Positions 1 through 11,150 of a stretch of DNA of 64,000 bases are shown one piece after another. The notes beneath the pieces were generated by a model, which worked only from the letters and a program-made list of their open reading frames with translations, searched no databases and was not told the origin of the DNA. Source of the DNA: Vigna angularis. Taxonomy: Eukaryota > Streptophyta > Magnoliopsida > Fabales > Fabaceae. The stretch is from contig NC_068973.1 of assembly GCF_016808095.1 (NCBI RefSeq), forward strand, positions 986,501 through 1,050,500, in the 5' to 3' direction. Position numbers and translations under genes: made by a program. Numbering within the stretch: position 1 is the stretch's first letter; each line of letters opens with the position of its first letter.

Positions 1-1808
1 GTGTTGGTTATTCCTATTTTAAACATGGTTGTTGAGAATCATGTGAAAGTTGTCTAATTTATAAAACGGTGTTTTGGGTTGATTTTTGAGAGAGTATTGT
101 AAATGACTCCATGCTAGCTAGTATTTGGCATGGAGAAGTCCACATGCTTATATGCTTATGATATTCTAATTAAAGGTTCCTTCTTCATGATATCATGAAG
201 ATCTAAACCACGCATACATATCCAACTGCAATGATGCGTATAGCCATGTAGGTTTGAGAGATGAAGTTTAATTAGGGTATGAATCTTTGTAAGAAATAGA
301 TATATATTGAGAAGGAGTGGTCTTGGATTGTTTTGGTTCATTGGGTGGAATCAGTTAATAGTTGATGACTACAAGAAGACCTTCACCTAGTCTGATTCAC
401 AGACACATGCCTATGAAGGTTGTGGTCATCATCATGTGATCTCTGCAAAATTGTTTTATTCTTTTTGAAGAAGAAGACGAAGAACATTTTGGGGCCCTCG
501 TGTGACGTGAGGATTAGTGATATTTTGTGGAATAGCATCTAATACAAGGTAAAAGTAAAGATGAACACGTGGAACAATTTCAGACAACAGTTCAAGCTTC
601 TAACCTTATCTAGGTTAGGACATTGACGGCATAAAACAAGAATTTTCTCTGACAGTTTCACTTTTTTTCACTTTAAGATAATATCTCCACGTCTCATTTT
701 CCTTCTCCTTTATACATGGTATTATCCAATTCCATGTTTTGTTTTTTATACTTGTTTTTGAACCTTTTTTTCATTGCATTTATCCATTTCTTCTTGTTGT
801 AACTTCTTCATATTTTGTTATGATGATCCTTTGATGGATGTCTACTTTCTCCAACAGGCTCATCATTCCATTTTCTAACCATCAAATTTCTTCAAAATGT
901 TTGTATTTTTATGCTATATTTTTTTTTATACAAATTGATGTATACTTATATAAACTCATTGAAGAAGAATGACTTGTCGATGATAATGTGTCATCCTATA
1001 CATATAGGTAATAGGGGTAAGTAGAGAACCTTTTAACTTTAAACACTAATTTAACCCAAACAACATAATTGATTCACTTTATAAGGTACAGGAACTTCAT
1101 TGAATATTTTTAGAAGAAAGTGGAACCAAATTGAACATGTACTATAACGAGAGTATAATTAAACCAATACTTTACTATTAGTATAAAAATAATATATCAC
1201 TTTGTTTTTATGTTTACAAATTTTATTTTATTTTACCAGCCCTTAAACCAAAATTTCTGACTCCGTCCATGAAAATATTAATGTCCGATGTTTAAATATA
1301 TTTTCTAAGTTGATATCATATTTTTATTTTTCTTGTTTAATACTTTTTTTCACATGGATATGAATTTTTTTAAGGTGATTGTTCGTGTGCCCTTTCTTTT
1401 GAAAATGGTTTTAAAACAGTTTTTTCTTTTCTTTTTTATGTGAGTCCATTTATAGAGCATCATTTGAAATCATCATTTTATTTATTTATTTATAATAAAA
1501 ATATAAAGATAATTTTTTAATATTAATTTGAAAGAGATAAACTCCTTCTTTTAGGATCGGTCATGTGAGTCAGTAATCTTCTAGAGTTTTTTTCTTTGGG
1601 CTTCCTTGACTTCATCTTTAGCAAGTCCCGGTGACAACGTGGTCGATCTGCATCCACGTGGAAGGCCGTCGGGATTCAAGGACAAACCAAAATCGGAGGA
1701 GACTATGGCGACGAACATGGAGATATAGATTCCCTAATGAGGTTTAAAAACTTTGTTTTGCAAAAATACGTATAGGTATTTATTAAAATTAAATACATAA
1801 ATAAAGTA
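1..1808. other. AT-rich intergenic DNA, no gene seen
   Basis: I see no convincing open reading frame, RNA gene or transposon end here. A less AT-rich islet at about 1,620-1,735 contains CCACGTGG-like G-box sequence but no recognisable coding frame. Confidence 0.5.
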
Positions 1809-1811
1809 ATG

Positions 1812-2090
1812 TATAGGTTTTCTCATTTGAGATCATCTTGGAAAAAGGATCAGGCTGATGCACTATCTCCCTTAAATCTTTTGAACGAAATGACAAAAGA
1901 AAAAAGAATCTATAGAACGACCCATCGTCTCCACCCCGTAGAAATTACGAGATCATTTCAAGGACGTTTTCGGCATCCAGAGGTCGCGGACCGACCATAG
2001 AACTCTGTTCAAGAAACGAAACGCATTAATTATCCACTCTCAGATTAGACAATAAACGTGGGATAAAAATAATCACTCATTCTTAAAAAC
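1812..2090 (+). other. Nuclear insertion of plastid DNA (NUPT), decayed
   Basis: The stretch from about TTTCTCATTTGAGATCATC to AATCACTCATTCTTAAAA matches, as I remember it, the chloroplast inverted-repeat spacer around rps12/trnV/rrn16. That spacer contains the phrases GGATCAGGCTGATGCAC, CCACCCCGTAG and GGCATCCAG followed by CGGACCGACCATAGAAC. Compared with the remembered plastid text, this copy has many C-to-T and G-to-A changes and small gaps, as expected for an old methylated nuclear copy. The 63-codon frame across it is therefore not a gene. The plastid origin comes from memory of the spacer and was not checked by alignment. Confidence 0.7.
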
Positions 2091-2744
2091 AAGTTCGTGA
2101 CACTTTCTAAATTATGCCACATAAGAATTATTTTAAAATAACTTTTATAAAAGAGATAACATTTCTTTGAATGTTACTTTCTTATAAAATGAGACGGTAA
2201 GATTTTGTTTGTTACCTATCTATCTTTTTTTATATATATATATATATATTTAAAAAGAAAAAAATTGACAAAGAGAAGACACGAAAACTTTAGGTAAGAT
2301 GAGAGATGAAAATTTAATAAAATAGTTATGTGAAGAAATAAATTGATAATACCTTAAAAAGATAAAAGTTTTAAAGAATTTCATAAAACCACTTTGATAT
2401 GAACTTTACCGGATATAAATATACTATTAAATGTTATTAAAAAAACTAGTTTTACATTGAATCTCTTATTATAAATTTATAGCTTTGATTCACTTTTAAA
2501 AAAAGAGTATATTAAAAAATATCTTAGAAAGTGCATGGTTAATATATGTAAGTTCTAAATAACTTGTTTTTGTTAGTCTTTTTAGTTAGATAATAAATAG
2601 TTGAACATTTATAATAAATATTTTATTTAATAAAATATTAATATAAGTTATTGTATTAGTATTTAATAAATGTATTGACATAATACAATTTCTTTATTCT
2701 TTTTAATTTGTTCACTCTCTTCTCTTTTGTTTTGAAAGTGATGT
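2091..2744. other. AT-rich intergenic DNA
   Basis: Strongly AT-rich, with a short (TA)n run at about 2,231-2,250. No gene seen. Confidence 0.5.
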
Positions 2745-2995
2745 CTTCCTCAGGGAACCGACACTTTCCGACATCAAGTCGCGGTGGAAAACGCCGCGCC
2801 TGGCAGTACTCGATGGCGGAGACCAATAGCTGGAAGTACTGCCGTGCGAGATCGTCGTCGAATCGACCTTTCGCAATTCCCACAAAGAGCTCGCCGCCTT
2901 TCGCTAATTCCAATATGAGGTTGGTTTTGGTCTCCGCCAACACTTCGTGGAGTTTCACGATGTTGGGGAGGTGAAGACAGCTTATGACGGTGGAG
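2745..2995 (-). pseudogene. CIPK-type Ser/Thr kinase fragment
   Basis: The minus-strand frame reads [18 protein letters not shown], then [20 protein letters not shown], then [14 protein letters not shown]. This is the C-helix to pre-catalytic-loop part of a CBL-interacting protein kinase (SnRK3 family), where the usual text resembles HPNIVxLHEVLATK and KGGELFxKIAKGRF. The catalytic-loop HRDL occurs just after it but in a different frame, so there is a frameshift at about 2,795. The ATP-binding lobe, most of the C-lobe and the NAF/FISL regulatory domain are absent. The flanks are AT-rich noncoding DNA. It is a dead intronless fragment, probably from an intronless CIPK gene or a retrocopy. Confidence 0.75.
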
Positions 2996-3800
2996 GCAAA
3001 CCATGAGGCAAACCATAAAATTAACAAAATCATTTTAATATTATTATCAACAATTAGAATCAGTAAAATAAATGAATATATTCTGTATAACTATTATACA
3101 ACTTATTGAAATTTTAAAAGACATTTTTTATTGACTTCGATTTACTTAAACGTAATATTTTTATTACTAAAATAAAGTTACCTTATAATGGTTAGTGAAA
3201 ACTTAATTGTAAAATATAATTTTTACATTAATAACTTGTTAAGATATTTAACACACTCACGTGTATATATATATATTATTTATATTTATATTATAGTTAA
3301 AGAGAATAACACACCAAACTATGTATAGCATATACATTAAAGGAATTTACAAAGTAAAATATAGTACGGACAAAAAAGAAAATTTTAGATTTTTCTTGTA
3401 TATGTGCCACACTTAGTTATTTACCTCTCTTATAATTAAGCAAAGCTATGCAGCACTGTTAATTATATATTACGATAATATTTTGATAACTCTGTAAAGT
3501 AAAATCTTGTGATGACAGATTTCGTGACAACTCGCGAAAAAAAAAAATACACTAAAATTTTTACAGCATATAAGAAGGAATTTTTTTAAAAATATTACAC
3601 GATTTATATATATAGATAAATAGATAACAAACAAACAAGCAAGGGTACACATTGACGATGGATATGATAGATATAGCTCTTAGTATAATATTACAAGCAT
3701 AACATTACATAACATCCTAAGATGAAGAATGGTGAACATGGTCTTAGTATCTCTCAGTGCAGCAGTTGGCGACAGACACATATCTTAGGTTATATATAGT
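2996..3800. other. AT-rich intergenic DNA, 3' flank of gene A
   Basis: AT-rich with a short (TA)n at about 3,264-3,277. It probably contains the 3' UTR of the small gene that ends at 3,801. No other gene seen. Confidence 0.5.
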
Positions 3801-4070
3801 TCATTTGAAGGGTTGGAAGAACTTACCCCAACGATTCTGTGGTTTTGTCTTGGGAAAGTAATTGACAACCATAATTCCACCAAACTTAGAAGCTGCTTCT
3901 TTGCTATTGATAACAGCAGGTTCTTCCTTATGGTTTTGGGGTGGCTGAACCCCCCAACGTCCCTGCCTCTGCTTCATGTTACTTCCTCTTCTCAATTGTG
4001 CACCATAGAACCTGTCTATCAGATCAAAACCTTCCATTCCTATTTTAACAAGATCTGATTCATGTGCCAT
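3801..4070 (-). CDS. Small protein of the EGFxLIDxFYG family, member A (89 aa)
   Basis: I do not recognise this family. The single-exon frame starts at an ATG (4,068-4,070) and encodes 89 residues. Near the N-terminus it has EGFDLIDRFYG (about residues 13-23) followed by a basic patch (QLRRGSNMKQRQGRW). The middle has VINSKEAASKFGGI, and the C-terminus is rich in K/P and ends NRWGKFFQPFK. There is no signal peptide, membrane segment or cysteine pair, so a soluble intracellular protein is the simplest reading. It is closest to member D at 18,705-18,956 (shared RQGRW, VQxP, VINSxEAASxxGGIM). The gene is real because four other loci in the window share the pattern and it has a TATA box at about 4,125-4,132. 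Function unknown. Confidence 0.8.
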   Translation of the reverse strand: MAHESDLVKIGMEGFDLIDRFYGAQLRRGSNMKQRQGRWGVQPPQNHKEEPAVINSKEAASKFGGIMVVNYFPKTKPQNRWGKFFQPFK

Positions 4071-4124
4071 TTTACAAACGATTTCCTTTGTGTTTCTTGT
4101 TCCAAATCAACGAACCTGAGTCCC

Positions 4125-4181
4125 ATTTATAGACAAAACAAGTATGGTTCTTTACCTAACAAGTGTAAGGTATGGACCCAC
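4125..4181 (-). promoter_or_regulatory. Core promoter of gene A: TATA box and TCP-like site
   Basis: Reading the minus strand, a GTGGGTCC/GGACCCAC site (4,174-4,181) fits the class I TCP consensus GGNCCCAC. It lies about 40 bp upstream of CTATAAAT (4,125-4,132), which is about 55 bp upstream of the ATG. Members B and D have equivalent sites near their TATA boxes. The TCP assignment is a motif match only. Confidence 0.45.
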
Positions 4182-5150
4182 ACTATGTGCATTATTACAT
4201 ATTATTATTAAGTGATGTCTTTTGTTTGATGGATGTTACACGTCAATCACTAATAAATCTATTTTAAAAAATATAAATGAGTTCAAATTTTAACATTTTT
4301 ATAAAGTTAAAGTAAATTTAAAATTTATTTTTTAAGTGAGATTTGATAGATTTGTATTATTAATTAGAGTCTATTTTAGTGAAATTTGTTATCTGTTGGG
4401 ACATTTTATTTCACTTGCTATTGAATCATTTATTAATGTTTAATTTCATATACATGATATATATATCTCATAAAAGAGTGTTATGAAAGTTTCATATCAA
4501 TTAGGAATAAGACTAATAGTACAAACTTTACCTTACAAATTAATTTTATATAATTTAAATTTAAAGTCTATTTCTTAACATCTTTTATTGTAGTACATTG
4601 AAATTTTATTATAGTACATTGAAACTTGTTTAATTTGACTATCTTATTTCAAAATTTAAATATAAACTAAATATCACATTAAATAAAAATAAAAAAGTTA
4701 AATATTATATAAAAAAAATTCTAAATTTGTTATTTTAAAATTTAAGATTAAGAGTAATATTAATATAAATTAAACTTATATTTAATTATTATTATTATTA
4801 TTATTATAATAATAATAACTTTCCGATGATCTTCTTAAAAGACTCATAATATAATACAACATATTAATTTGTTTTGTAACTAGCCTCCAGCCATTTTATA
4901 ATAAAAGCATTTAGGTGTTAATGTATCCTCCGGCTTGGGAGGGAATTGGAAAGAATATTGATACGATGCTCCATTATCTACATATCTACGTATTTAATAC
5001 TTTGCGTTTGGCAAAAAATATGAAAGATATATGAGGCATTCAGGTTGGTAAGAATATTGGACCTACCGTCCATCAAAAAGAAAACTAAAACAAATATCCC
5101 TAAGGCATATATGAGATACACCATACATGTAGTTTTATACGATAGGTTAT
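4182..5150. other. AT-rich intergenic DNA with an (ATT)n/(AAT)n run
   Basis: No gene seen. At about 4,783-4,820 an (ATT)n run turns into (AAT)n, making a small perfect hairpin. Confidence 0.5.
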
Positions 5151-5720
5151 TGTTTCGGTTTCCAGGTCGAGTCACTACTATCAAACATTTTCACAATTTA
5201 TCTAGTTCGTACGGTTTGACTTCAAGATCTTTGACACTCTGATTTCACCGTTCGGTCACACTTAGAATCTCCTTCCTCCAAGCTGAGCAAGTGGGGACTT
5301 GCCAAAGAATCTCCTTCCTCCAAGCTGAGCAAGTGGGGACTTGCCAAAGGTACTCCGACGTTCAAGTCAGAATACTATCCGTACAATCAATACATAACAG
5401 TAATAAATGTGCAGTTAATAACATAACCAACCTACTTCACACTTGTATTTATAGTTTTTGTCATGGGCCTGGAGTTAGCAGAATCTGAATCACGGCCTAA
5501 TCCCGGCCCAATAGCTTTAATCGTACTTTACCTTAATTTTGTCTTAAACCAGATTGTGATTGACTGGCCCATCCAATGCCTCCCGGTTTATCCAGTTAAG
5601 CCTCTCCAAGTGTTCTTTCAACCGTCCGGTCTACCAATCAAGGATTACAGACCAAAGTATTTTCTCGACCGTTCGATCTACTGAGACAATCTGATGGGCG
5701 CTCGATCCATCCAGTATAAT
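5150..5720. other. Possible LTR remnant
   Basis: This block is less AT-rich than its flanks and has promoter-like text (TATTTATAG at about 5,447) and several GGCCCA/CCGG-rich pieces, as in degenerate retrotransposon LTRs. No partner LTR, target duplication or coding domain is visible. The identification is weak. Confidence 0.25.
5264..5347. repeat. Perfect 42-bp tandem duplication
   Basis: AGAATCTCCTTCCTCCAAGC through GGGGACTTGCCAA occurs twice in direct tandem with no mismatch that I can see. Confidence 0.85.
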
Positions 5721-6631
5721 TATTAATCAATATTATACTGATTTTTTCTTTCTTTTATCTCTTTATTTTTCATTGTATCATATATATCCATTGCTTTCAC
5801 TGAGAAAAAAAAAACTTCTGAATATTAGTGTTGGTTAATTTGCGATGGTATACAGTCTCCTATGCATAAGCTTTACTTTTTCAACTTACTTTTTCCAAGA
5901 AAGTTAAGAAATGTAAAATAATTTTTAACTTTTTCAATAATAAATATTTGTCTTAGTGATAGATTAACATTAACTTAATGTACGTTAAGAATGTTGGTTA
6001 AGTTGACTTTAATACAAAAATGTATTTTTTTTATAAAATGTTTAAAACACCTAAAATTATTTTTAAATTTTAAAATAAATAAAAGTTATGTTAATATATA
6101 TCGGCTTAGAGTCAGAATTCAATAAATACTAAACTTTAATAAAATTAGTTTAGCCAATTTAATGGTAACACTAACTATTTTTAACTTTTTTTAATAAGTA
6201 GAAATATTTAAGTTAGTGTCAAACTAATATTAATCTAGCTTACACTAACTAAAATAAAGATTAATACTAAGCTTTAGACAAGTTAATGCTAGCCTTATAT
6301 ATTTTCAAAATTCATATTTATCTTAGTTAGTCTATGTTAATTTATATGTTACGAATCAATAAAAAAAAAATTAATCTTACCAAATTTGGATATATTGGTT
6401 TTTTGAGATAAAATATGAGATTCTGAATAACTAAGTTGTTGTCCCATCTAAAAGAGCTTCTAGTTCTAAAAAGAAAAACCCAAAAGGATATCCACCTGCA
6501 TAATATTATCCAATTTTCAAGTAAGAATTTAGAAATGATTACTAGGAATTCAGAACTATTTACAAAAACCATGAGCGAGACTAACGAGAGCTTCAAAGTC
6601 AAAGTTGTCAAAAGAGAAGAACTTAGGAACT
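5721..6631. other. AT-rich intergenic DNA
   Basis: No gene seen. About 5,940-6,340 contains many TTAGTGT/ACACTAA-like inverted fragments but no clean transposon ends. Confidence 0.4.
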
Positions 6632-7305
6632 AGAGGTGTCAAAACGGATAATCCGGATCGATCCTGTCAAACTCACTATGGGTTGGTCACTTAGTGAACC
6701 AACCTAACCCGACTCACTTATTAGCGAGCTGAAAAAATTCGAACCCGATCTGATCATCCACTACGGGTTAGTGGGTTAAGTGAGTTGGCTCACTGACTCA
6801 CTTAATTATAAATTTTTTTAAAATAAAAAAATGATAATTTTTTTTAACTTTAAATCTAAATAAATTTCACTCTAAAATAATCTTAAATTCTAAAAATAAT
6901 TCATAATAAAAAAATATATCATATAATCCAAAAACAAGCACGTGAACTTTTTAATATTGATAATTTTTATATTACTTGCCCATTTATAATATTAGAGTCT
7001 TGAATAGATAAGTTTATAATATTTTTCTTTGGTCAAACATTTTTTTTATCCCCATCTGCAATATATTTAAAAAAACGCTAACTAATAATATTAAAACACA
7101 AAATAATAAATAATTAAATTAAATTAGTAGTTGGTGAGCCAATTCAACTCACTTCAGGTTCAACCCGGATAAGCCGGATTCTAAGTGAGTCGGGTTGAAA
7201 ACTAACCCGCATAAAAAAATTACATATTTTTCAAACTCAACCCGACTCAAACTCGTGATGAGCTGGATTAGTCGCAGGTTACAATCCACTTTAACAACAC
7301 TACTA
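6632..7305. mobile_element. Probable non-autonomous hAT-like element
   Basis: The left end TAGAGGTGTCAAAACGG and the right end (reverse complement TAGTAGTGTTGTTAAAG) are loosely inverted. Both ends are followed inward by tetranucleotide-rich text such as AACCCGACTCA and GGGTTGA, a pattern I associate with old hAT derivatives in plants. I could not find a convincing 8-bp target duplication, so the boundaries and class are tentative. Confidence 0.35.
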
Positions 7306-8746
7306 AAAACACAAGCAAGAGCCACAATGGAAGACAAGGAAAGCAAGATTGACAGTGCAATAATGGCTCACATGACGAGATCGTGCCAAACACATCATAA
7401 TGATAATGACAAACCAGGAATGCAATGCACCAAGAGGAAGAAGAATAACATTAGAGTTTGTAGTGATAAACCACCATGAAGGACCTTATGGAAGAAAATA
7501 TGAGTTTTGTAATGGTACAAAGCAACATGATATTTCACAAGCTTGTAAAAATTCATAAATTAACCATATGTCAAGTGATAAAGACTTTGATTTTTATTAA
7601 AATTAAAACCTATATTCAAACATTCAAGTAAAGTTTTTAAAAATACAATAATATTTCTGAAATTATTGACAAAGTATAGATTCCAATTTCTTAAGAAATC
7701 TGAAGTCTTTACTAAGAGAATTAAAATATATGCTTCGATTTAATTAGAACTGAAACTTATACTTACTAATAATTTTAAAAAATGTCACTGTTGTTTTGAA
7801 GGTGATATATTTTTTTTATAAAACTGTAACATATTATATTATGTTTAATTAAATATGCTTTTGTATTAAAGGAGCTAAAAACATTTGTTAAAAGTCTCCA
7901 ACTATCGCAACCAATCCCAACATATTAATCTTGAGACTCAAATAAGTTTTCCATATTAATTCAAAATAATTCCTTTTTCAAGGATAATGAATTTCTGTTT
8001 TAGCGTTGGATCTTTTGGTGTATTAGATTTAATTTCTACTTACGCTGTATGAACGGTTCAAGTTTGAAATTAAGCATGTTAAGTTATAAACGTTTCGGTA
8101 ACCGTAATTTGCCTCTTATAAATTTAATTTTTTATGTATGTTTGTTCAAAATGTTATAATTAAGAGAAGTGAAGCTTATTCCATATCAAAATTAAGTTAT
8201 TTGTATATTAATTTATAGAATATAAGTGAATGTAATCTTATTTTATTAACTGGTTCTGTAAGATGAAGTAAGATTTAAAGTTTAATTTTAATATGTATAA
8301 AAATCTATTTAGAATCTATTTTTATGATATTTATTATTTGTTGAATTTATTATATTTTTTATATTTAACTATTAATATATATTTTAACATGAAAGATGTG
8401 CTAGATATTTTATATTAATTAGATATAAGATAAATTTATTATATTTAAACAGATATATAAACCTTATTTAACAAGTGGTATATAGTTATCTTAAGTTAAA
8501 ATGCATGTCTACACAAACTACTGATAAACAAGTTATATATATTTTACATACACCCACTTAATTAAAGATAATTCACCATACACAAACTACAGAGGGTACT
8601 TATAAAACTAATATCCCTCCATGGCTAGCGATCAAGCTCTATTCACATACATATATAAACACACCATTATTTAACCTAAATTCATATGCATGGATCACAG
8701 AGAGATCCTGTAGAAGATAAGCATGATAAGACTTAAACGAAAGTGG
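7306..8746. other. AT-rich intergenic DNA
   Basis: No convincing gene. The 3' UTR of gene B probably lies in the last hundred bases or so. Confidence 0.5.
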
Positions 8747-8989
8747 TTAAAAAACGATGGGCCTACCCCAACGATTATTGTAGGGTTTAGCCCTAGGGTA
8801 TGCAGCTGCCATGGCATAGTTAGCAACCTCAATGGTTTTGACAGGAGGCTTTTCGACTTCTTCATCAGGAAGTTGACGAACCACCCAAATGCCTTCAGCA
8901 CTGGAACTGCACCTTCGACCATACAGCTTCTCTACCAAATCGAAACCTTCTAAAGCAATTTTTCTGAGCTGTTCTTGAGATGATGCCAT
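8747..8989 (-). CDS. Small protein of the EGFxLIDxFYG family, member B (80 aa)
   Basis: Unrecognised small-protein family. The single exon starts at an ATG (8,987-8,989). The N-terminal core is QLRKIALEGFDLVEKLYG (about residues 7-24), followed by RRCSSSAEGIWVVRQLPDEE. The VINSxEAAxxxGG block of A and D is replaced by a shorter TIEVANYAMAAAYP segment, and the C-terminus is KPYNNRWGRPIVF. It is the most diverged copy, lacking most of the basic linker, yet it keeps both ends of the pattern. No signal peptide or membrane segment is visible. A TATA-like CTATATATGG lies at 9,057-9,066. Function unknown. Confidence 0.78.
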   Translation of the reverse strand: MASSQEQLRKIALEGFDLVEKLYGRRCSSSAEGIWVVRQLPDEEVEKPPVKTIEVANYAMAAAYPRAKPYNNRWGRPIVF

Positions 8990-9056
8990 CAGGGCTCGCA
9001 GAATACGCCAATGTATCTGCTGCTTTTCTTGTCTGCATTTTTACTTCAACCTTTCC

Positions 9057-9103
9057 CCATATATAGAACCACATTCTTCACCCATGGCTCTTCCTGTGGA
9101 CCC
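9057..9103 (-). promoter_or_regulatory. Core promoter of gene B: TATA box and TCP-like site
   Basis: On the minus strand CTATATATGG (9,057-9,066) lies about 70 bp upstream of the ATG. GTGGACCC (plus strand 9,096-9,103), a fit to the class II TCP consensus GTGGNCCC, lies about 30 bp further upstream. The parallel with genes A and D is the reason to report it. Confidence 0.4.
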
Positions 9104-10859
9104 AAGAAGAATATTAAAAACATTATATAAAATTAAAATATTTTTTTGTTAATTATAATTAGAGAAAAAAAAAATATTAATTCAAGATTTTACCATATAT
9201 AAAATCTATACATTTTTAAATTCTATTATATAATTTCAAAATAATTGCGAGAATCATAATAAAATGTAATTTTTTACAGGAACATAGATGCATTTTCATA
9301 ATTTTATCTAAATAAACAAAAAGTGCCTCGTTTGTCTTTCTAATTTTATAAAAAAAAAGTGACTTTTTTAATTTTTGTTTTTTGGATTAATGGAATGTTT
9401 ACTTGACAAAATCTCTTAGCTTAACCTTTTTTTTATCAATCGTGTTTGGTCAATACTTTTTTTTAATAGGTACCCTGCTTATTGACTCCTGTATTTTCGT
9501 TTTAAAATCGTAATTACTCATTATACATATGTTTATAAATGAATGACATGAGAATAAAAGAAAAAAAAATTATATGATATGTAATAAATGTTACAATAAC
9601 TTTTAATGATAAATCTAGAATATGATCATTGTCTATATTCTTACTGGTGATAAAAAAAATAAAGTTTTTTAATTCCTGTTTACTTACATAATTAAACCCT
9701 TTCAACAAAAACCATAAACTTAAACCTCAAATAGTATGATAAATTGATTGAATTTGAGCATATATTGAGGCGAATAATTGGAGTAAGATAGAGTGAATTA
9801 TTGAGGGAAAGTCTGTGTCCTACGAATCCGATTCTCTTCCCATTTGTATGATATTTGGAGCATATTCTTCAAGAATTTTGAATAATAGGTCCCCACCATG
9901 GTCCTGTGTACCCTCTCTTACCTATTAGTTTAGGGTTAGATGAACTAACCTAGTTTATATATATACATGAAAATATTTCATGTTTAGTTTATTTTTTTCA
10001 CAAATATTGTATGAAAATTTTAAGATTCACACTAAAATTGGATTAAACTCACTTTTTTGTAAGTTTTAAAAAATATAGTAGGGAAATTTTCATCAAATAT
10101 GAAAATTTTAGTACTGAAAGTAGGTTTGTTTTTCTTTTTAAATTGTAATTTTTAATAAACTAGTTTATATATAAACTAATTTTTATTTTATAGATATTTT
10201 TTTCATTTATATTTCATTAAACAAATTCATCCAAACAATTGTCCTCTGATAAGAAAATACGTAAGAGGATTACAGAAATTAAATAATGAGAATAATGTGA
10301 ATGATTCTTATACAGTAATAAGGATTTGCTTAGTTTTATTTTTAATCAGGAAACATATTTGAGTTGTTTTATAATAACTAGTTTTTTTTAAGAAAAAACA
10401 AAACATTTTAGGACTAAATTCTAAATTTATTCTTAAACTTTTTCTAGTAAGTAATGACGAATTTTCAGAAAATAATTTGGGATGTCAAAATAGATATAAA
10501 TTTTTTAAAAATGTTAAAAATATAAATATATTAAAATTAAAAAAATTATTTGTATATTAATTTATTTGTGTAAGAAAATTAACAAGGTTCGCCACTGTTA
10601 GAATTTCTCAACAAAAAGAAAAGGTTGTGAAGTATTTCAACTCTTTATATTAATAAATCTCAGTAAATAAACAATAAAATGAAAACAAAGTAATAATCAA
10701 TACATAATAAAATAAAAAGGCCTATAAGAAAAATATTCCAAATAAAATATTGAAGATAATTTCATATATGCATATTAACTGAAAAAGCTTTTTATTTTTC
10801 CCTTAAAGTTGTTGAAACATTTGATTTTATTCTTTATGAAATTTTGCATATTCCAAATT
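9104..10859. other. AT-rich intergenic DNA
   Basis: No gene, transposon end or strong repeat seen. Confidence 0.5.
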
Positions 10860-11150
10860 CTCCTTCCATGATTATCCATTTTCATTATTCAATTAACAAG
10901 TGATCATTAAAAAATTACATTCAATAGTGATTGCTATATCTAAGTCTTTTAAACTTAATTCAGGTAACTTATATTCAAACAATCTCATTAACTTTGTTCG
11001 AAAATTCCAAACCTCCCCTTAGCTAGTTTTAATCTTCGAAATAAAATACTACTTAATTATTCATACCAGTCAGAGGGTCAAACACATCAAAGCTTACACT
11101 ATGTTACTTGCGTAAACTGCATGACGAACGTTGTTAATATTGTGTGAAAG
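10860..11150 (-). repeat. Promoter-like module copy M1 (diverged)
   Basis: CCAGTCAGAGGGTCAA followed about 30 bp on by TTGCGTAAACTGCATGACG matches the core of module M3 at 14,602-14,674. On the minus strand this gives paired TGAC/TTGAC W-box-like sites and an as-1-like pair of TGACG motifs. No coding frame was found next to this copy, which looks decayed. Confidence 0.5.

Noticed and set aside
1809..2000. 63-codon frame as a nuclear gene
   Set aside because: It lies in sequence resembling a plastid intergenic spacer.
2708..2974. Plus-strand 88-codon frame
   Set aside because: Antisense of the CIPK-like fragment, which has recognisable kinase motifs on the minus strand.
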